The notes under the pieces were generated by a model. It made no database searches, was not told the origin of the DNA, and worked only from the letters and a program-made list of their open reading frames with translations. Below, piece by piece: positions 1 to 10,160 of a DNA stretch of 64,000 bases (its first letter is position 1; each line of letters begins with the position of its first letter). A program made the position numbers and the translations under genes. Source of the stretch: Cavenderia fasciculata (Eukaryota > Evosea > Eumycetozoa > Acytosteliales > Cavenderiaceae); the NCBI RefSeq assembly GCF_000203815.1, contig NW_004457624.1, forward strand, positions 2,170,001 through 2,234,000, given 5' to 3'.

Positions 1-1000
1 TTGGGATTGTAATAGTTGAAGAATTGGATGGTGGTTGGGAATCAGAGTCCGATGTCGATGTTGAATTTGAAGAGGATGAAGAAGATGAAGAAGATGAAGA
101 AGGATAGATAAGATCACAAATATCACCACCAAAAGAAAAATCTTTACAACTAGGGACAAGTTGATAAAACTTGGAGCTGCACATTCTCTTTTCATATCAC
201 AAAATTCGTGTCCACAATTACTAATTGAACAAGAGTCTGGTGAATTGTCTGGAGGTTATACATTGGTTATCATTTAGACATTGATAATACACTTGATTTT
301 GCTTGTAACATTGGAGTGTTGTAGAGTTGAGTGTTGTCATTGATTTTAAAATAAACAATAACCTTTACCAATTTCCTTTGGACAATGACATCACTTGGTT
401 TGGGTCACAGGTTGAAAGTAAACTTGAAACTTTTGGACAATTCTCACCTTCACCTTGAGAGAAATAATTGGAAACAATTTCTCTACTATTGTTCTTTGGA
501 TAAAGTAAGCAAATTGTAAACACTGGGTTTTCAATTCCTTTTTGGCACTCATCACCAATCTTTGCACGATCCAAACAAGTTCCATTGCCAACATTACAGT
601 TTTGTGATGGTGGACATTCAAAAATACTACTACATTTGTTTGGTATCACTCTTGTACAATTACTAAATTCTGTATCACATTTTAAAGTATTTGAAATACA
701 TTGGAAACACTTATTGTATCACATTTTAAAGTATTTGAAATACATTGGAGACACTTATTGCCCGAAAAAAAGAAGAAGATTTATGTAAATACAGATATAT
801 GAAGGTGAAAGAGATGGTGGTGATAAAGAGGGAACCAATGCACAATAGTTTTTACCACTAGTGGTTGTTAACAACCTTGGACATTAGAGACGAGATATTT
901 TGGGTCACATGTAATTGGAAGAAATTGCAATTACTCTTCCACATTTTGCAGTGGACATTCATTGTCTATAAGGCATTCGACCAATACCTCCATCAACTTG
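1..1000 (-). pseudogene. Decayed Cys-rich secreted-protein gene (runs off left edge)
   Basis: The minus strand carries islands of Cys-rich coding sequence in different frames. Between 649 and 365 there is a stretch with regularly spaced Cys (for example FECPPSQNC, GNGTCLDRAKIGDEC). Other pieces lie near 950-860 (ECLIDNECPLQ, CDPKYLV) and 300-150 (NCGHEFCDMKREC), followed by a Ser/Asn-rich tail near 130-20. This spacing resembles the tandem Cys-rich repeats of dictyostelid extracellular and spore-coat-like proteins; that is a pattern judgement, not an identified family. A GTAAAG donor-like site follows residue GNW near 352, so one intron may be real. The frame is broken by a 44-bp tandem duplication at 674-761, and stops interrupt the remaining pieces. 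No continuous gene model can be drawn. Alternative: an intact multi-exon gene with sequence errors, which I consider less likely. Confidence 0.5.
674..761. repeat. 44-bp tandem duplication (two copies)
   Basis: Positions 674-717 and 718-761 are the same 44-bp unit with one mismatch (GGAAACAC versus GGAGACAC). The unit length is not a multiple of three, so the second copy shifts the frame of the Cys-rich coding sequence on the minus strand. Both copies read CISNTLKCDT in that strand. Confidence 0.9.
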
Positions 1001-1044
1001 AATTCATCAATAAAGTATATTAATTACTAGAAAACAAAAAATGG

Positions 1045-3231
1045 ATGACAACTTTGGCTCCAAAAGGTGCAGAGCAAAAGTATTTTTATTTATTATTTCT
1101 TTCAACCATGATGGAAATAGATAACCAAAGTAATAATAGTAATAATAATAATAATAATAATAATAGATATGTTTTATTTGAAACGAGTAAAGGAGGAATC
1201 ATAGTTGAATTATATAGGGACAAGGCTAGATTGTCATGTGAAAGATTTACAAATCAGATAGAGGTTGGGAGATACCAAGATACGATCATTCACAGAATCG
1301 TCAAGAATCTGTTTATTCAATGTGGGAGATACTCTATAAACTCTTCATCATTGGATAACTCTTTGATGAATAATAACGATAGTAGTAGTAATAGTAATAA
1401 TGATGATAGTATTACAAGTTTCACTTCTACCTCTACAACTACTTCAATATATGATAATAATAATAATAATAATAATACTCAACCAACAAGTTTAAATTCA
1501 AGTTCAACAATATTAAATCAATTATATGTTGATAGTAGCGATGATGATGAACTAGAACAAGAACAACAACAAGATGATATAGTTTATATTAGTGATAACA
1601 AGGAATCAAATTTAACAAACTCTAAAAAAGAATCATCATCATCAAAACAACAAGAATTATTGGATAAAGATCAATTTAAAAGATTAATTAAAGAGAATAA
1701 TGATAATGGATTGAGTTTTAATGAAAGAGGATTGGTGGCTATGGGATCATACAATCAAATTATATTCACATTGGATGCATGCGGTGCATTGAATAGAAAG
1801 TATCCAATCATTGGAAGAGTACATCCATCTACGATGCAAATGCTTTGCATTCTCGAGTCAACCCCAACCAATGAATCCAACTGTCCAATTGATCCAATCT
1901 TTTTGACCAATATCCATTTTATATCCGATGTTGAACCACAAGAAGATACTCCTCCATCCATTCCTCCAACTCCTAAACTTCAATCACCTCAAATCTTACC
2001 TCCACCTTCTCGTGAAAGTTCAACATCATCCTACTCCTCTTCGTCGTTGACATCACAACTTCCTCTTGAAACACCTAAAAAAAGATCAGTTGAATTTGAT
2101 TCAACTCCAATCATCAAGAGATTAAAAACTAAAATCAAAACTGGTCTTATTCGTACTCCATCAAGAATATTAGATCATCAACATGCTTTAATGACTTGTA
2201 ATCTTGTATATATTAAAAAAAAAAAAGAAAAAGAAAATAATCATTAATTAATTCACTATTTTTTTGTTTATTTCCATTTAGAATCCATCATCAATTAATC
2301 CATTAAATCAATCAAATATAAAACCAATGGGAGGAATGGCAAGAAGTATGTCAATGCCATATATTAATACACAAAAAGTAAAACTAAAATGGCCAACAAG
2401 ATTGGTTATTATTAGACATGGTCAATCGGAACAAAATGCAGCATTGGATGTTCTCGACAGTCATACCTCTAGTATTAGAGATGCAGACATTAAATTAACC
2501 GAAGTTGGTAAATGGCAAAGTAGAGAAACTGGTAAACATTTGGCAAAGACTGATCAATTTGATCTTTGTTTTGTTTCTCCTTATATTCGTGCCATTCAAA
2601 CTGCTGAAGAAATTATAAGTCAATTACCTTATAAAATTAAAATGGTAAAAAAATAATAATCTAAAAAAAAATAATATTATATTAATTTTTGTTTTAATAT
2701 GGTATTTATTTTTTTAGTATAAAGATAATTGGTTAAGAGAAAAAGAATTTGGAAGAGGACATGGATTGGCAGAAAATCAATTTAAACAACAATTTCCAGA
2801 AGAATATGAAATTAGAAAAAGAGATGGAAAGTATTGGTATCGATTGGTATGTAAACATTAAACATGCTCTATATACTTGTCATTAAAATTAGTATTTGTA
2901 GGAAGGAGGAGAAAATTATCCCGATGTTGAACTGAGATGTCATTGTTTTTTGGAAAAGCTGTCAAGAGATTATGCTGGTCGTAGTGTTTTATTGGTGACC
3001 CATCAAGTTCCCTACAAGATGTTTATGGGTTTATTTCATCATCTAGATGAGCAAGGCATTTTAGGTCTCGAGGAGGTGTACAACTGTGGTATGCAGGAAT
3101 ACCTAGTTGACACTTCCAAATCGGTAGATGGTCGCATGAAATTAAAACATTTCAACCTTAAAGCTTATGAAATGAATCAGGTACCATTGGAACTTAAATA
3201 TAGTCCTAATACCAAAGCTCATGGAAAATAA
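1045..3231 (+). CDS. Predicted cyclophilin-like / histidine phosphatase fusion protein
   Basis: Predicted exons are 1045-2205, 2282-2644, 2718-2846 and 2902-3231 (660 aa), all joining in phase 0. Residues about 45-310 form a degenerate cyclophilin fold split by Asn/Ser/acidic insertions (GIIVELYRD, IIHRIVKNLFIQCGR, LSFNERGLVAMG, YPIIGRV). The LSFNERGLVAM segment is closest to the spliceosomal cyclophilin CWC27. The active-site Arg and Gln are kept, but the two Phe of classical cyclophilins are Leu and Ile, so isomerase activity is doubtful. Residues about 405-660 are a histidine-phosphatase (phosphoglycerate-mutase-like) domain with RHGQSEQN, SPYIRAIQTAE and VTHQ. Intron 1 (2206-2281, GTATAT...TTTAG) joins both halves with an open frame. 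Only 80 nt separate the first frame's stop from the next ATG, too short for a usual promoter. The start could instead be Met at 1108. Alternative: two genes with a misread intron. Confidence 0.75.
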
Positions 3232-3305
3232 ATGGAAAAGGAAAAGGAAAAAAATTGTATAATATTTAATATTAATAATAATTGATCACTCTAGAGTTGG
3301 ATTAT

Positions 3306-4762
3306 TTATTTATCAGCATTTTTGACTTGATAACGATCATTACCATTTACCAAGAGTAGGTTTGCGTATCCAAAAGATTGGAGGGATTGGAGCTTTTCGG
3401 GAAATTCGCTTAATTTGATACCAAAAGAAAGTTGTTTGATATTCGATGGATGAAGATATTTCATTAGTGAATTGTATGCGCATTCGAGTATTGGGTGTGG
3501 TTCCTGTTCATCGACTAGTGAATTGAAAGAAATAACAAAAATTTAGGTTAATAATCCCAATCTTTTTAAAATTAAATTGATTTTAATAATTACAAAAAAG
3601 TTTTAGTTTTACCAATGAATTATTTGTTTCCAATGCATCCCAAATTGGTTGATATCTTGGGTGATCACCGCTGATGAGTAAATGTAGATGTTTTATTTTG
3701 TTCTTTTTCAAAACATCAGCAATACATTGCACCATTTGTTTTGATATTTCATCATATCCAGTGGATGTGATAATCAGTTTATCGATGTTGGGACAACTAG
3801 ATATCAAACCACAAATTGCTTCGGAATTGATTGCTCTTGCATTGAATTCACCCACTTTGATTGTTTTCAATTTTAATGATCCTTTTAAAGCATTACATGA
3901 TTGTAAAATCTCTTTTCCATTTCCATCTAAATTTAAAAAGAGAAAGAGAAAGAGAGTTTATCCAATATGTGAGAATAATTTAATTCACAACCAAAACCTG
4001 GTTGGACATACATACAAAGTCGAGCTCGCAATTCATACTCTTCGATATGATCAACCATCGATGGAAGAATGACAAGTGGTTTGGTATTGTTTGGTAAATC
4101 AGAAAGCCAATAGACTGCATTTGGTCTTTCAACAAATAGATTATGTGGAATCTGTCCATAGATTCTATATTTAACAATTGATGTGCTTTGTTTGATATCT
4201 TCATACACCTTTTTGGTTTCATTCTTTACTATTTCCAAAACAGATTCATTGTTATAACAAATAGTGAGATTTAGTGATTTGATTGTATTTGTTTTGATCT
4301 TTTGTCTGGCAATGTCAACTTCTTCTTTAAATTTGATTACGTTGCTCTCTTCATCGTTGTCTAAATAAATAAAGATAGTTTCTTTTAGACCAGTTTTTTC
4401 TTTTGGAGGTAATAGTATAGTTTTAGTTTTTACAAAGATAACAGATGGATCTAAAGAAAGGTGAAAGTGTTAGAAAATATATGTTTAGATAATAGATGTT
4501 TAAAACATACGTTCTTCGTAATTAATGGGTGGTGGTGGTGGTGGTGGTGATATTGTCTGACATCTCTCGATAATTGATCGAGATTAGCACCAATATGAAT
4601 GATATAAGATATTGAACAATAAGAGATGTGTTGTTTAAGTAGATCTTTATCATCGAGTTGAACTGCACATAGTGGACATTCTTGTTGAAAATCTTTAAAA
4701 TCTTTGGTGTTACTGTGATTGACTGTGTTGTGTAACTTTAATAGTTCTATCTTTGATTGCAT
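3306..4762 (-). CDS. Predicted protein with zinc-finger-like N-terminus and LRR-like C-terminus
   Basis: I do not recognise this gene. Likely exons on the minus strand are 4762-4511, 4450-3998, 3926-3613 and 3503-3306. The last three join in phase with consensus splice sites. The first exon encodes a Cys/His pattern (CPLCAVQL then H and C, about residues 30-50) like a TRAF or C2H2 finger, then a CAC repeat read as poly-His. The C-terminal part has Leu/Ile-rich repeats (IDKLIITST, IKHLHLLIS, SLVKLKL, IKQLSFGIKL) like the LRR-like proteins common in dictyostelids. Exon 1 in the zinc-finger frame ends in phase 0 while exon 2 needs one extra base, so the 5' part has either a missing exon boundary or a frameshift. 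The function is unknown. It is convergent with the fusion gene at 3231, with a 74-bp gap. Confidence 0.5.
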
Positions 4763-5007
4763 CGTTTTGTGTGTTGGCTGTTTTTAAAAAAAAAGAATAT
4801 ATATTAACCATGGACCGACCTTCACCATATAGGCCAAGGCAATAGATAAAGAACATCTTCCAAGAAATGTTATTAAGTCGATCACAACCTGCTATGTACA
4901 ACACATTTTAACCTCCTAAGATTAATCGAGATTTATGTTTTTCTTTTTAGAATTGTTAAAGAATCAAGGAAGTTAATATCCCTCTCCTTGGATTAGACCA
5001 ATGATTA

Positions 5008-5537
5008 TCAAGAAGGTTTATTATTATTAGATTCTGTTAAAAACTTGCTTGTTACCAATTCATTACTTGTCGTTTTGAGGTGATAGTTTAATTTGTCATC
5101 TTTGGTATAATGATGATGGTTCGACAAGATGGCATCGATATTGTTTGGACGCCAAACCTTTGATGGTGATGTTACCGATCCACCATTATCATCATCATCG
5201 TCTTGGTGTAATCCATTTACGATTTGTTTGAAATCTCTTTCATCCTTTGGATTGGACCAATGTCTTGAAATATACTTGTCATTCTCGTCTGTAAATTCCT
5301 CTTCTCTTACCTCTTCCACAACTGGATTTGTAAAAAAGGAAGGTGACATTGATTCCTTTGCATATTTTGAATAGTGAGAGGAGGAGGAGGATGAGGTAGT
5401 TTGAATGGGAGTTGTCGTTAACAGATCCCTTGGTTCTTTTAATGGAGTTTGGTAGGTTGATGAATAACTATTGGTGTTTTCATTTGAACTGGTAGTAGTA
5501 TGACCATTAGATGATGAGTGGTGTGTATTGTTTTCAC

Positions 5538-5601
<64 letters not shown>

Positions 5602-8342
5602 GCTACCACTACTACCACCAACATTGCTATCATCTTGAGTATGATTGTTAAATCTATCATTATCATCATCATCATCTTGGTCTTGATGATCTTTACCATT
5701 AAATTGATTATAATTCATTTCCTCTTCTTCCTCTTCCTCTATTTGTTCTTCTTCTTCCTCTTCTTCCTGTTGTTGTTCTTCTACTATTTCTTCTTCCTCT
5801 ACCTCTTCTTCATCGTTTTGATTTTCTTCTTGAATCAATTGACTTTGATTCTTTTTTAAATTTGACAAGACAGTATCCCATTTACGTTGGAACTCTTGTC
5901 TAAGTGGAGGAGGAGGAGATGAAATATGTGGTGGATTACTTGAAGTAGAAGATCTCAAATCATCAAGACTGAGACTTGACTTTGACGATGTCGGAACAGG
6001 AGGTCTATAAGTTGATTGATATACACTTGTTGGTTGTATTTTTTGAGCCGACAATGGAGGATTTTGTTGAGTGTAAAAGAATGGTGAATTGTATTTGCTT
6101 GGTGTCAAAGCCTGTATGGTTTCTTTTGATAAAGGTTTTCTTGGTGAATTTTCAATGACAATATGAACTTTACTCAACCTTTCCTTCATGTCATCGTTTT
6201 CTCCTTCGAGTTGTCCGATTCTCTGTTGGAGTAGTTGTATCTCGCTCTTTGATTCCTCTTGTTCGTTGATGTGACGTGCTTGCATCTCTTTAATGTACGA
6301 GTCTAGTTGTGAACCACGTAATTTGAGTTGAGTGACTTGTTGGACGAGTACGGATTGATTTCTTTCATACTCTTCAATTTGATCGGTATGTATCTTTTCA
6401 TTTTGTTCAAATTGGTCAATAGTTGATTCGATCTCTTTTAACTCTTGATTGGTCATGATGACCTTGTCCTTGATCGACTCTGCTCTAATCTTTTCCTGGT
6501 CTTGGAGTCTTCGCACTTCGATACGTTGTTGTTCATACAGGTTGTTTGATTTGTACATTTCTTCACGTGCCACACGCAACTCTTCCAAACCTTCATCTCT
6601 TGCTTTTTTGACGGCTGTCATCTCGATACCCAACATATTGATCTTTGACTCTGCTCGTTGCTTTTCATTTTCAAGTTGTTCAACGTGTTGGTAGACTTCT
6701 TCGATCCGTTTCTCCGATGCATCCTCCAAATCGAGCATTCTTTGATGCAACTGTACCAAATCCTCCAAGAGGCCATGTGCCTTGGCTTGACTCGTTGCCT
6801 CTTGAGCAATCGAGTGTTTGGCCTGCTCCATAGCATCTCTTTCATTTTCCTTGGAGGTAATCAGTTGGCTCTCCAAATTGAGTGCTTCCATCTTTGCATT
6901 GATTGCCTGCTTAATAGTCTCGACGTGTTGTTCGAGTTCTGAAAAAAACTCTGGTTCCACTGCCCGGTTCTCCAACTCGTGTTCGTACTCTTGGATTTGC
7001 TGCAAGAGTGATTCTCGTTCGCGTACCAACATTTCATTGTCTCGTTGTGCTTGGACGTAGGCTTCTTGGATGTCATAGGCATTGGATTCTATTTCGCTCT
7101 TGTCAGTCTCGACCCTTCGGAGTTGGTCTTTGAGTTGGACCAGTTGAAAGTTTAATTGTCGCTGCGTCTCTCTGATTTCATTCTCCACTTGAACCTTTTT
7201 GTATTGCACCTCTTCTCGCTCTCTTGATATCATACTCTCGTTGACCAATCTGCTCTTGTCACTGTTGGACCGTTTGAGTTGTTCAAACTCATCCTCTAAT
7301 ATATTGACCTCTGATTTTAGTAATTGCATCTCTCGATTGTAATCTCCACTTGGATAGACTACATAATCGACAATTGATCTTTTACTCGGTGATATGTATG
7401 GACCACGAGATGGTGTCATTCTATTTGTTGTAGAAGTAGAAGAATAACCACCAGTGGTGGTTGAATAAATGGGAGTCGTTGGAATATTAGGAGGTGTATT
7501 TCTGGTGACATAGTTTAAGCCATCGGGTGTTGAATAAATAATGTTATGTGTGTTGTGATGTAAAGATGAAGATCCAAATAGATTCTGTCCAGAATTGGAT
7601 CTACGTAATGGTGTCGTTGTTGTAGAAGGATGTGGATGAGGTAATGAAGCCGATCCGCTAGCCCCTGATGTTGATGTACTTGTACTATAAGGATGTGTAG
7701 GTGTAGAAATAGGTGGCTTTTGATCACTGACCATGGTTGAACTACATTTTTGACAAATATAACTTGGTGATTGTTGTTGTTGTTGTTGATTTTGTCCATC
7801 ATGCTAAAGTAACAATAAAAGAGAGTTAATGTCTATATATATATATATATATTATCTAATGTATTGTTTGTACTTACAACTACACATGTACAATTAGCAG
7901 GTATTAATCTCCAACGTCTTGGTGTTTTTGAAGTTGATTTGATAGGTGTCAAAGGAGAAAAAGGTGATGATGCAGTTGTTGTCTGTGGTGGAAACAGTGC
8001 ATCTCTAACTTCTATATCATCAGGTATGACCTCTTCTAATACAACTTCACCTGGAGACAATGGTGGTACAATATTGGGATATCTTGATGATGGTGAATAA
8101 GGTTGTTGTTGTTGTTGTTGATGTTGTTGATGTGGAGGTGACGGTGTTGTTATACCAGGTTTGATTTTACCATATGTTGTCGAAGATGGTGCTGTTGTTG
8201 TTGTTGTTGATGTTGTTGATGTACTATTATTATTGTTATTATTATTATCTCTATCATGTCTCTGCTGCTGTTGTTGATTTAATTTACTATCATTTTGTTT
8301 CTGAGAGGATGATGAAGATGCTATAAAATGAGTAGGCAACAT
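5008..8342 (-). CDS. Long coiled-coil protein with N-terminal Cys pairs
   Basis: Two predicted exons (8342-7878 and 7803-5008, phase 0, intron GTAAGT...CTTTAG) give 1086 aa. The N-terminal 250 residues are Gln/Asn/Ser/Thr/Pro-rich. Two Cys pairs flank the exon junction (CTCVV and ICQKC, about residues 151 and 174) and might bind zinc. Residues about 295-680 form a nearly unbroken heptad-rich coiled coil (many E, Q, K, L, R). The tail is acidic, with an EEE/Q tract and about 21 Asn encoded by an AAT run (minus-strand reading of 5539-5600). No catalytic motif is seen. The overall build resembles cytoskeletal or vesicle-tether coiled-coil proteins, but no family can be named. The start at 8342 is the first Met of the open frame. 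The acidic and poly-Asn tracts are typical dictyostelid insertions and say nothing about function. Confidence 0.75.
5539..5601. repeat. (ATT/AAT)n trinucleotide run inside a coding exon
   Basis: About 21 uninterrupted TAT/ATT triplets on the plus strand read as poly-Asn in the minus-strand coiled-coil gene. The same array read in other frames gives poly-Ile, which is not a gene. Confidence 0.9.
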
Positions 8343-8444
8343 GATAAATGCTGCCTATCTATAGATTATCTATCTACCTCCTTCTTCTTCTTCTTCTTCT
8401 TACTTCAAACACTATCGATGTTTGTTGTATTTTGATGAATGTAA

Positions 8445-8452
8445 TATCGCGC
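8445..8452. promoter_or_regulatory. CGCGC element upstream of the coiled-coil gene (E2F-like, one mismatch)
   Basis: TATCGCGC, about 100 bp upstream of the start at 8342, is one base off the E2F/DP consensus TTTSSCGC and stands out in AT-rich flank. Binding is inference. The rest of 8343-8540 is AT-rich with a CTT run and shows nothing else. Confidence 0.25.
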
Positions 8453-8539
8453 GGTCATATTTTTAAATAATTATTTATTTTATATATTTTTTTTAATTTA
8501 TTAAATTGATATATTTAGTTGATCGAGATAAATTATCAA

Positions 8540-9261
8540 CATCTAGAAAATGTTCTCCTAATGAATTGGAATAGGTAAATAATAGGATCCTATCTGGGAA
8601 CGATTCTGGTTTGAATTTCTTCTATTTCTACTATTATTCCATGTGCGGTTTTGGTTGGATCTTCTTCCTCTTCCTCTACTTCTTGAATTCTGGTTACAAA
8701 TATTAGCATACTTGTTTGCTTTTATTAATATTTCCACGACCTCTAGTTGATGATTAATTTTCTTTATAGTTGCTGCATCGAGAAGAGGTTCTCTATCTGA
8801 AGGCTATTCTATGTATTCAACCCCTTGTTCTGGAAAGGCTGCAATAAAATTATTAATTCTATCATGACTGATACCAGTTAAACACTTTCAGAGTCAGTGG
8901 TAACTGAATCATTAAAATCTTGAGTCAACTTGCCAGTTGGAGTCAATTCCTTTTTGTCATTTATGAATAGTTGTTGATTTTTTTCGATGATGGAACCAAG
9001 CAAGTGAACAGTTGATTGGAATATTTTCCTACTAATCTTTTCAGATTGATACAATATCTTCTCCTTAGTTTTTTTCACTCCAGTAAGTTGGGTTTGCAAA
9101 GTAAAGAGTGAATTAGGGTCAAATGGATTTTGATCAAATCCAGCAAGATTAGGAACACTTTCCATTGCTTTCTTTTGCTCACTTGGAGTAAAAGATTTCA
9201 TTTCTCTTAAATCGCAAGGTTTTTGTAAAAAAGAACTAATGAGAGGATTTACAGATGTCAT
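8540..9261 (-). mobile_element. Relic of a gag-like retroelement ORF (possibly DIRS-type), broken
   Basis: The minus strand from 9261 holds a hydrophilic, helix-forming coding piece and, further down to about 8540, an Arg/Gly/Asn-rich basic piece with SRGRGRR-type composition. This order (helical body, then a basic nucleic-acid-binding tail) is what first ORFs of dictyostelid retroelements such as DIRS look like. No reverse transcriptase, recombinase or terminal repeat is present here. The copy is a fragment, broken in at least two places, and has no visible function. The family assignment is a composition-based guess; the alternative is a degraded host gene. Confidence 0.3.
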
Positions 9262-9440
9262 GTACTATTTTGAGAAAATTTAAAAAGTCTAGTATAGGCT
9301 GATAAGAAATGTACAAAAATATATAAGTAGAAAAGTTAATTGTAATAAAAAAATCCAATACTCTTATTATCTTTTTGTTTGTTCAAAGTAGATTAGTTAA
9401 TTATTATTTTATTTATTTATTTATTTTGGAGAGAAGATCT

Positions 9441-10020
9441 TCAACTGATTGATTTCATAGGTTTAATTTTAGTTTTTAGATTGAGATGGAGTGGCACTCT
9501 TTGATCCATGTAGGATTGAATATTCTTGTTAACGAAATTGAGTGTCATGGCGAGTTGATAAAACTCTTTTTGAAAGTCAAGCCAGTCATTTTTGGATTGA
9601 CATAAATGTATTGGATTAGGTTCAAAGCTAGAACTCATTGTATAGAGGAAGATGGTGCATAGTCGACCAGCTTCAGGTTCAATGTTATGAATGCAATGAT
9701 GAATGGGAGATCGCAAGTATGGGCCATGGCTTGTATGATTGAATCTCCTTCTAGAAACTTGTAGATTCTGAAAAGGAGCCGAATATAGTCAATTTGTTTG
9801 TATTGAATTGCTAATTCCAAATACAATTGATTGTGGATAAGATTATGCAAGTTGTGTAGTTTTTCCAAAAAGTCAATGCATCCATATTCTATAAACTCTT
9901 TGTATCGGTCCCCTCCAAACCACCATTTCTCTTTGGGATCGACGATTGTGAGGTTATTTAAAAGGCTTTTCAACAACTCTGATCCAGATGGTCTAGTGAT
10001 ACCATCATGTCGAGGTTTAT
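9441..10020 (-). pseudogene. Broken ankyrin-like dictyostelid gene fragment
   Basis: Two overlapping minus-strand frames carry what reads as one protein. The upstream part (about 10020-9635) includes EKWWFGGDRYKEFIEYGCIDFL and YIRLLFRIYKFLEG. The downstream part (about 9660-9441) includes NDWLDFQKEFYQLAMTLNF. The repeated helix pairs, with YGCIDFLEKL followed by helices, are like the divergent ankyrin-type families expanded in dictyostelids. One frameshift near 9650 separates the parts. No good start codon with A-rich context is seen upstream, where the frame runs into a poly-pyrimidine stretch at 10020-10045. Probably a dead family member. Alternative: a live gene with an unrecognised intron at the frame change. 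Confidence 0.4.
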
Positions 10021-10160
10021 CGAGAAAAAAAAGAAAAGTAAAATAAAATTTTGGAGAAATCCTTGTTGGTTGTCACTATTATTATTAAATTTTATTATTT
10101 TAATTTTAAATATTTATAAAATAATATAATTATATAATGTTCGTTGATTTCTCTTGTTGT

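Noticed and set aside
1041-1124. Alternative start ATG at 1041 with ideal A-rich context
   Set aside because: Its frame closes after 27 codons and no splice choice I tried brings it into the cyclophilin frame.
5518-5859. Open frame rich in Ile/Leu/Phe opposite the coiled-coil gene
   Set aside because: It is the antisense reading of the poly-Asn and Glu tracts; no start context or codon bias.
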